Assembly (NCBI GenBank): GCA_038745855.1
Contig: JBCDLC010000016.1
Coordinates: 3,109-67,108 of the forward strand
DNA length: 64,000 nucleotides
Direction of reading: 5' to 3'
Source of the DNA: UBA5336 sp038745855
Lineage (GTDB): Bacteria > Pseudomonadota > Alphaproteobacteria > Caulobacterales > Hyphomonadaceae
Shown: piece by piece, positions 59,495-64,000 of the stretch
Position numbering within the stretch: position 1 is the first letter of the stretch
How the letters are laid out: each line of letters opens with the position of its first letter
Program-made: the position numbers and the translations under genes
The notes under the pieces: model-generated
The model's database searches: none
Told to the model about the DNA's origin: nothing
What the model saw: only the letters and a program-made list of their open reading frames with translations

Positions 59495-60049
59495 ATGCAA
59501 CGAGCATCCATTGCGACCATACTTGCCCTCACGATTGGCCTCGCCGGCTGCCAACTCATGCCGCGAACGTCGGTGGCCGATTTCTGCGCCAATCCGAACA
59601 ACGCCCAAACCCATGTCTGCCAACTCAGCGTCGAGATCGACGGCACCCAGACCGCGCTTGCGGAGACCGACATGAGCCTGACCCAGGCGACAGCGCTCGC
59701 CGATCGGTCGCTCCGCGCCGCCGCCCAAGCCCAACGGTCCGCCGACAACGCCCAGTCGACCGCGAATGATGCCCTGATGCGGGCAAATGCAGCGCTCAAC
59801 AATGATGAGCTCTACTGCGAAACCCGCGTCATCAACCAGACCGATACAGGGCGCTGCGCCGAGGGCTTCTCAGTGATGAGTTGCACGCAGACCCGCTACA
59901 CCCACCGCGCTGGCGGCCTCTCATTTATCCGGGAGATCAACAACGAGATGTGCCGGTTCAATTCCCGCGTTCTGGAAATGCATGTCCGCTGTTGCGCTGC
60001 AGCCAATACGGCAACGAACGTTCCACTGGCCACCACTGCCAGCAACTGA
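59495..60049 (+). CDS. Lipoprotein with alanine-rich coiled coil and Cys-rich domain
   Basis: A 184-residue lipoprotein: the signal peptide ends in the lipobox GLAGC. An alanine/glutamine-rich helical stretch (about 50-105) with heptad-like spacing follows, then a C-terminal region with several cysteines (ELYCETRV, GRCAEGF, MSCTQTR, EMCRFN, VRCCAAA). No family recognised. The coiled coil recalls Lpp/OprI-like proteins, but the Cys-rich end is different and should be disulfide-bonded in the periplasm. AGGGGAG precedes the ATG at 59495; the frame is open to 59420. A terminator-like hairpin follows. Confidence 0.78.
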   Translation: MQRASIATILALTIGLAGCQLMPRTSVADFCANPNNAQTHVCQLSVEIDGTQTALAETDMSLTQATALADRSLRAAAQAQRSADNAQSTANDALMRANAALNNDELYCETRVINQTDTGRCAEGFSVMSCTQTRYTHRAGGLSFIREINNEMCRFNSRVLEMHVRCCAAANTATNVPLATTASN

Positions 60050-60099
60050 GTTCAAAGCGCCCAGCGCGAGGGCGATAGTGATAAGGTCGGGAAGGGACG

Positions 60100-60129
60100 A
60101 AGGGATGATGGCTCCGGCGGTCATCCCTT
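60100..60129 (+). terminator. Hairpin between the lipoprotein and TPR genes
   Basis: AAGGGATGA pairs perfectly with TCATCCCTT (9 bp) around a 12-base loop, followed by TCTGCC. It is 51 bases past the lipoprotein stop and 46 bases before the TPR gene start. A likely terminator with a short T tract. Confidence 0.5.
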
Positions 60130-60174
60130 TCTGCCCGCCTTGCTCTCGCCACCAAACGCGCCATACTCGAAATC

Positions 60175-60693
60175 ATGCTGAAAGCGCTCGCCCTCATTGC
60201 TGTCCTGCTCAATGCCGGACCCTCCGATGAGATGTTTGAAGATCTCAAATCTGCGCCCACACCTGAAGAGGCCGAAAGCGTCGCCTCCGATATCTGGGCC
60301 TCCTGGATGGAGAGCGGGTCGGCGACCATCGATCTGCTCATGGAGCGGGCGGTCAGCGCCGAACAGGGCGGCGACACCGGCCATGCCCGCGCCCTTTACG
60401 ACCGGGTAATCCTCATCAAGCCCGACTATGCCGAAGCCTGGCACCGCCGGGCGGCCCTTTTCTACTCAGACAACCAGCTCGACGAAGCCTTGCGGGACCT
60501 CAACGAAACACTCGTGCTGGAGCCCCGCCATTTCGGCGCTTGGTTCGCGCTCGCTACACTGCTCGAACGCCTCGGCGCCGAGGAAGAGGCCCGGGACGCC
60601 TACCGCGAAGTGCTGGCACTGCATCCGCAATGGGACGCCGCGCGCTCTGCCGCTGCCCGCCTCGACAAGGCCATTCTCGGCACCGCGCTCTAG
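60175..60693 (+). CDS. Exported tetratricopeptide repeat protein
   Basis: A 172-residue protein with a short hydrophobic N-terminus (residues 1-15) that may be a signal peptide. From about residue 60 it has roughly three TPR units: AEQGGDTGHARALYDRVILIKPDYA, then AALFYSDNQLDEALRDLNETLVLEPRH, and LATLLERLGAEEEARDAYREVLALHPQ. Such repeats bind partner proteins. Its stop is 3 bases before the start of the lipoprotein hydrolase gene, so the two are co-translated and probably work together. Confidence 0.86.
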   Translation: MLKALALIAVLLNAGPSDEMFEDLKSAPTPEEAESVASDIWASWMESGSATIDLLMERAVSAEQGGDTGHARALYDRVILIKPDYAEAWHRRAALFYSDNQLDEALRDLNETLVLEPRHFGAWFALATLLERLGAEEEARDAYREVLALHPQWDAARSAAARLDKAILGTAL

Positions 60694-60696
60694 GTG

Positions 60697-61773
60697 ATGG
60701 CAAAGGCGAAAGCGAAACGCATGCTGGCCAGCACCACTCTCCTCGCATCCCTTTGCGGCACCGCAGCTTGCGTCCATAGCGCCGTCTACACCCATCGTAT
60801 CGAGGCCGCACACCCCGAGGCCGGACAACTGATCGACGTCAATGGCCATGACGTCCACGTGCTCACCGCAGGTGAAACAGGGCCGCCCGTGCTGATGATC
60901 CATGGTGCAAGCGCCAACGCCCGCGAATTCAGCTGGACCCTTGCGCCAAGGCTCCAGGATGCCCACCGCGTCTTCATGGCAGACCGCCCCGGCCACGGCC
61001 ATTCCGAGCGGCCACCGGACGGCCACCAGCTCGGCGTCCAGGCCGCTCAGATGGCCGGCACCCTCAACGCCCTGGTTGCCGATGAGCCAGCCGTCGTCGT
61101 CGGCCACTCCTTCGGCGGCGCCGTAGCACTCCGCCTCGCCCTCGACCATCCCGGCAAGGTCAAGGCGCTCGTCCTCTCTGCCCCGGTCTCTCACGATTGG
61201 GGCGGCGGCGGCGAGGCCTGGTACAACGCCTACGCGGCCCCACCGGTCACCGGCCATGTCTTCAGCCAGCTCGTCCCGATCGTGGGTCCCCGCTCGGCCC
61301 AATCGGGCGTGTTGAACGTTTTCGATCCCGCGCCCGCGCCGGAAGACTACTACGAGAAGTCCGCCATTGGGCTCCTGTTCCGCCCGCCCAGCTTCCGCGC
61401 CAACGCCCGGGACGTGCAGTTCCTCCGCGCCGAAATCGCTGCCCAGCAAGACCGCTACCCAAGCCTTGCCATGCCCATCGTTGTCTTCTCAGGCGCAGGC
61501 GACACGGTCATCAAGCCATCCCTCCACGTCGGCCGCCTCAAGCACGAAGCCCAGGACCTCACCCTCGTCGCCCTGCCCGATGAAGGCCACATGCCCCACC
61601 ACGGAGAGGGCGCCGCCATGGCGGACACCATCGCCCGCCTCGCCCGCGGCGAACGACCGGCAATCGGCAAGCGCTACACCGGATCGGATGACGACCCACA
61701 CACCGAACCAGGTGCCAACGCCGACAGTAAACCCCATAACAAACCACTGGCCACCACGCCCGGCGCCGGATAA
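60697..61773 (+). CDS. Alpha/beta hydrolase, probable lipoprotein
   Basis: A 358-residue hydrolase. A short basic N-terminus and hydrophobic stretch end in LCGTAAC, a lipobox-like site. The domain has VLMIHGASANAREFSW, nucleophile Ser in VVGHSFGGAVALRL, an acid in FSGAGDTVIKP and a catalytic His in EGHMPHH. The C-terminal tail (about 40 residues, Pro/Asp/Asn-rich) looks disordered. The ATG at 60697 follows the TPR stop by 3 bases; ATG 60721 is a possible alternative. The substrate is unknown. Confidence 0.85.
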   Translation: MAKAKAKRMLASTTLLASLCGTAACVHSAVYTHRIEAAHPEAGQLIDVNGHDVHVLTAGETGPPVLMIHGASANAREFSWTLAPRLQDAHRVFMADRPGHGHSERPPDGHQLGVQAAQMAGTLNALVADEPAVVVGHSFGGAVALRLALDHPGKVKALVLSAPVSHDWGGGGEAWYNAYAAPPVTGHVFSQLVPIVGPRSAQSGVLNVFDPAPAPEDYYEKSAIGLLFRPPSFRANARDVQFLRAEIAAQQDRYPSLAMPIVVFSGAGDTVIKPSLHVGRLKHEAQDLTLVALPDEGHMPHHGEGAAMADTIARLARGERPAIGKRYTGSDDDPHTEPGANADSKPHNKPLATTPGAG

Positions 61774-61812
61774 TCCATCGCCTTTCGAGACGATGACGCC
61801 CAGGAGACCGCC

Positions 61813-62070
61813 ATGGACGGCGACGCCATATCCCTCACTGAAACCACCCGCGAAAAGCTGAAACAGACCGTTGAGCGCATCGAGCGGCTGGAAGAGGAAA
61901 AGAAAGAGGTCGCCGAGCAGATCAAGGAAGTCTACGCCGAGGCGAAAGCCTTCGGCTTCGACACCAAGGCCCTCCGCCAGGTCGTCCGTCTCCGCAAGGT
62001 CGACCGCCAGGAGCGCGAGGAACAGGAACAGATCCTCGACACCTACATGGTCGCCATCGGCGAAGTCTGA
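61813..62070 (+). CDS. gapR: GapR-family nucleoid-associated protein (DUF2312)
   Basis: An 85-residue protein with a long charged helix (RERLEEEKKEVAEQIKEVYAEAKAFGFD-like core, residues 22-50) and the C-terminal LRQVVRLRKVDRQEREEQEQIL, ending IGEV. Sequence and length match the DUF2312/GapR family, which forms tetramers around overtwisted DNA ahead of replication and transcription, and affects asymmetric division in Caulobacter. GGAGA precedes the ATG. Followed by a basic hypothetical gene after 32 bases. Confidence 0.92.
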   Translation: MDGDAISLTETTREKLKQTVERIERLEEEKKEVAEQIKEVYAEAKAFGFDTKALRQVVRLRKVDRQEREEQEQILDTYMVAIGEV

Positions 62071-62102
62071 TCGGCCACACCCGCCCATGACGGATCCCAT
62101 CC

Positions 62103-62690
62103 ATGCCCCGTGATGTCGATGAGCGGAAGAAACGCCGCGCGCTTCGCAAGCTGCGCAAGGCCGCCGACATGGCCGAACAGGGGCTCGGCCCGCCCCTCTC
62201 CGATTGGGAACAATCCTTCCTCGAAGAGCTGGAAGAGCGGATCGAAACCTATGGCTCGGCCTTCGCCGATCCCACCAAGGGCGACCTCTCAGAGCCCCTT
62301 TCCGCGCTCCAGCAACGCAAGCTGAAGGAGATCGACAAGAAAGCCCGCGGCAAGGCCAAACCGCAGAAGGACAAGCCCCGAAACGGTCTCAATGCCCGCC
62401 AGACCAACAAGACCAACAAGACCAAACTGGCCTCGAAAACACCCCGGGCGGCGGCTGCCAGAGCGGAAAACCGCAACGCCACAAAACCCAGCTTCACCAA
62501 ACCCCGACTTGTTCGCGCCAGCGACCTCTCCCATCCGCCGCTACGCGATCACGAACACCTTCCGGCAGACGCTGCGCCAAAACTTCAGCAACAAGAACCT
62601 CAGCAGCAAGAACCCCAGACCTCCAAGGCCCCTGAGTCCCCGAAAAAGCGCCCCGCTTTCCGCGTCATCGAGGGCGGGAAAACAGATTAA
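62103..62690 (+). CDS. Basic hypothetical protein with a disordered tail
   Basis: A 195-residue, strongly basic protein. The first about 75 residues look folded and helical (RALRKLRKAADMAEQGLGPPLSDWEQSFLEEL, then LQQRKLKEIDKKA). The rest is low-complexity, rich in Lys, Pro, Thr and Gln, with a QQQEPQQQEPQ run near 165, ending in RVIEGGK. No family recognised. It may bind nucleic acid; this is inference from charge. Downstream of gapR on the same strand. Confidence 0.68.
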   Translation: MPRDVDERKKRRALRKLRKAADMAEQGLGPPLSDWEQSFLEELEERIETYGSAFADPTKGDLSEPLSALQQRKLKEIDKKARGKAKPQKDKPRNGLNARQTNKTNKTKLASKTPRAAAARAENRNATKPSFTKPRLVRASDLSHPPLRDHEHLPADAAPKLQQQEPQQQEPQTSKAPESPKKRPAFRVIEGGKTD

Positions 62691-62748
62691 TCTGAACCTC
62701 AACCGCTCCGCACGCGTAGGCAGAGGGCGGACCCGAAAGGACAAGAGT

Positions 62749-63606
62749 ATGCAGGCCGTCGTCATCACAGGAGCGTCCACCGGCATCGGCCGCGCCATCG
62801 CTGAACATCTTGCCGGGCGCGGCTGGCTCGTCTTTGCGGGCGTCCGAAAGGAAAGCGACGGCGAACCGCTAAAGGCCGCCGTCCCGGCCATCCGTCCCAT
62901 CCTGCTCGACGTCACCAAGCCCGAACACATCGAAAACGCCGTTGTCACGGTGTCAGACTCCATTGGCGACGCCAAACTCGGTGGGCTGATCAACAATGCC
63001 GGCATCGCCAAGATGGGGCCGCTCGCCATCCAGCCCCTGGACGAAATCCGCAGCCATTTCGAGGTCAACGTCTTTGGTGCCCTCGCCGCGTCCCAGGCTT
63101 TCGCCCCCCTCCTCGGCATGGACACGAACCGCGCCGGACAACCCGGCCGCATCGTCAACATCACCAGCGTCGGTGGCCGCATCGCATCGCCCTTCCTCGG
63201 CGCCTACACCGCCACCAAGCACGCCATGGAAAGCGTCACCGACACACTGCGACGGGAACTTCTGATCTATGGCATCGACGCCATCGCCGTCGGTCCTGGG
63301 GCCGTGAAGACCCCGATCTGGGACAAGGCCGAAGACGCCAACGGCGATGCGCCCTACCAGGACACGGTCTGGGCCGAGCCAATCAAGGCCTTTTCCGACG
63401 CCATGCTGACGGGTGGCCGTGACGGCCTCGAACCGGACCTTATCGCCCGGGTGGTCGAAAAAGCGCTCACCGCGCCCAAGCCCAAGGCGCGCTACGCGCC
63501 CGTGCCAGACAAGCTGACCAATTTCACGATCCCCACACGCCTCCCCAAACGCTGGGTCGACCGGGTCTTCGCCAGCCGCTTCGGCCTGAAAAGAAAGCCC
63601 GCTTAA
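62749..63606 (+). CDS. SDR family oxidoreductase
   Basis: A 285-residue classical SDR: TGASTGIGRAIAE cofactor motif, LINNAGIAKMG, catalytic Ser in NITSVGGRI, and Tyr-Lys in YTATKHAMES. The C-terminal part (ALTAPKPKARYAPVPD) is like the retinol/steroid-dehydrogenase-type SDRs. The ATG at 62749 is chosen because AAGGA lies 8 bases upstream; the frame is open for 357 bases upstream but this overlaps the previous gene and has no domain. The substrate is unknown. Confidence 0.9.
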   Translation: MQAVVITGASTGIGRAIAEHLAGRGWLVFAGVRKESDGEPLKAAVPAIRPILLDVTKPEHIENAVVTVSDSIGDAKLGGLINNAGIAKMGPLAIQPLDEIRSHFEVNVFGALAASQAFAPLLGMDTNRAGQPGRIVNITSVGGRIASPFLGAYTATKHAMESVTDTLRRELLIYGIDAIAVGPGAVKTPIWDKAEDANGDAPYQDTVWAEPIKAFSDAMLTGGRDGLEPDLIARVVEKALTAPKPKARYAPVPDKLTNFTIPTRLPKRWVDRVFASRFGLKRKPA

Positions 63607-63834
63607 ATTTGCATTATGCTTGGATCCCCGCTGGGGTCGCTTTGCTCCCTACGCGATGGATCCGGCTGAGGGCTCTGGGCCTGTCCCGGCACCTCCCAGC
63701 GCGCTGAATCGCCAGCCTCATAGCGACCACAGGTGTAGGATAACTTCTCCCCTATCCACGCCCCGCGCCCTGTAATCGTTGCAAAAACCCGGCGCTTATC
63801 CGACCGGTCCGCCCCCGTGATAAGCTCCCCACAA

Positions 63835-64000
63835 ATGTCGAACATCACCGACACCATCGAAGCGCTGCGCCCCTTTGGCGAGCAGCTTTATACCCGCGTG
63901 ATCGGCCGCGATGACCTCCATCTCGCGCCCGACTTCCTCACGCGGGCCGCGGCCGCACGCCTGAAGGCCGGCATCGCGATGCTCGAGTCCTGGATCCGCC
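63835..64000 (+). CDS. Hypothetical protein, N-terminal fragment cut by the window end
   Basis: An ATG at 63835 opens a frame through the window edge; 55 residues are visible: MSNITDTIEALRPFGEQLYT and onward, mostly helical. No family recognised. The 228-base gap before it (63607-63834) holds GC-rich sequence with a GGATCC site near each side (63621-63665) but no convincing element. Confidence 0.6.
   Translation, partial: MSNITDTIEALRPFGEQLYTRVIGRDDLHLAPDFLTRAAAARLKAGIAMLESWIR

Noticed and set aside
63603..63857. An 84-codon minus-strand frame
   Set aside because: No domain or good ribosome site, and it overlaps the start of the plus-strand gene at 63835.
1..64000. Prophage, insertion sequences, CRISPR arrays and an integrated element
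   Set aside because: No transposase, integrase, phage structural gene, direct-repeat array or target-site duplication was seen; gene content is chromosomal throughout.

Overview
The window is chromosomal DNA from a high-GC alphaproteobacterium. Caulobacterales/Maricaulales-type (Hyphomonadaceae-like) is the best guess. It encodes the cell-cycle kinase CckA (46719-49349), the methylation-dependent transcription factor GcrA (57717-58235) and the nucleoid protein GapR (61813-62070), a combination typical of that group. Polyhydroxyalkanoate genes (phaR, phaB) and an RTX-type secreted protein fit a free-living, probably aquatic lifestyle. The species call is inference. I see no insertion sequence, prophage, CRISPR array, rRNA or confident tRNA.

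Layout. 0-1.3 kb: phaR and phaB, divergent around a shared promoter. 1.4-6.3 kb: cupin/gloB pair, methyltransferase, PII protein, hisC-tyrA, panD. 6.5-9.3 kb: a trypsin-like protease without signal peptide, and an acyl-CoA dehydrogenase. 9.5-12.2 kb: two YceI lipoproteins followed by a cytochrome b561-YceI fusion. 12.2-19.2 kb: tsaC, then grxD, bolA, purL and purQ with several extra genes inserted among them. 19.3-23.1 kb: acetyltransferase, YHS and DoxX-like proteins, and an S41 lipoprotein protease. 23.2-30.6 kb: the envelope/housekeeping block rsmA-pdxA-surA-lptD and dprA-plsY. 30.7-39.2 kb: mixed region with a stand-alone receiver, an HPt protein, acyltransferase, phenylalanine hydroxylase, a membrane protein/GMC oxidoreductase pair and a TetR-controlled DUF1772-like protein. 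39.2-41.8 kb: sdhCDA without sdhB. 42-46.4 kb: DUF885 hydrolase, gamma-glutamylcyclotransferase-like protein, a siroheme synthase with a degenerate tail, and a double-hotdog thioesterase. 46.4-46.7 kb: a gene-free stretch that ends in a strong plus-strand terminator and probably encodes a structured small RNA. 46.7-52.7 kb: cckA, a FecR-like secreted protein, and an RTX/beta-helix/RTX protein. 53-57.5 kb: acetyltransferase, hydrolase, rppH, chorismate mutase, ABC exporter. 57.7-64 kb: gcrA with a clear terminator, ABC-2 permease, lipoprotein, TPR protein, lipoprotein hydrolase, gapR, a basic hypothetical protein, an SDR, and a truncated gene at the edge.

How they fit together. Aromatic amino acid metabolism is well represented: chorismate mutase, prephenate dehydrogenase, an HisC-type aminotransferase, and phenylalanine hydroxylase as a second route to tyrosine. 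Envelope biogenesis is represented by LptD, SurA and PlsY, and central metabolism by succinate dehydrogenase and the small-type PurL with PurQ. The most unusual features are the siroheme synthase carrying a truncated, motif-less methyltransferase remnant, the YceI/cytochrome b561 trio, the interrupted purine/bolA/grxD block with a secreted repeat protein translationally coupled to purQ, the unassigned structured RNA beside cckA, and the RTX/beta-helix/RTX protein. All functional calls rest on reading the sequence; no database search was run.
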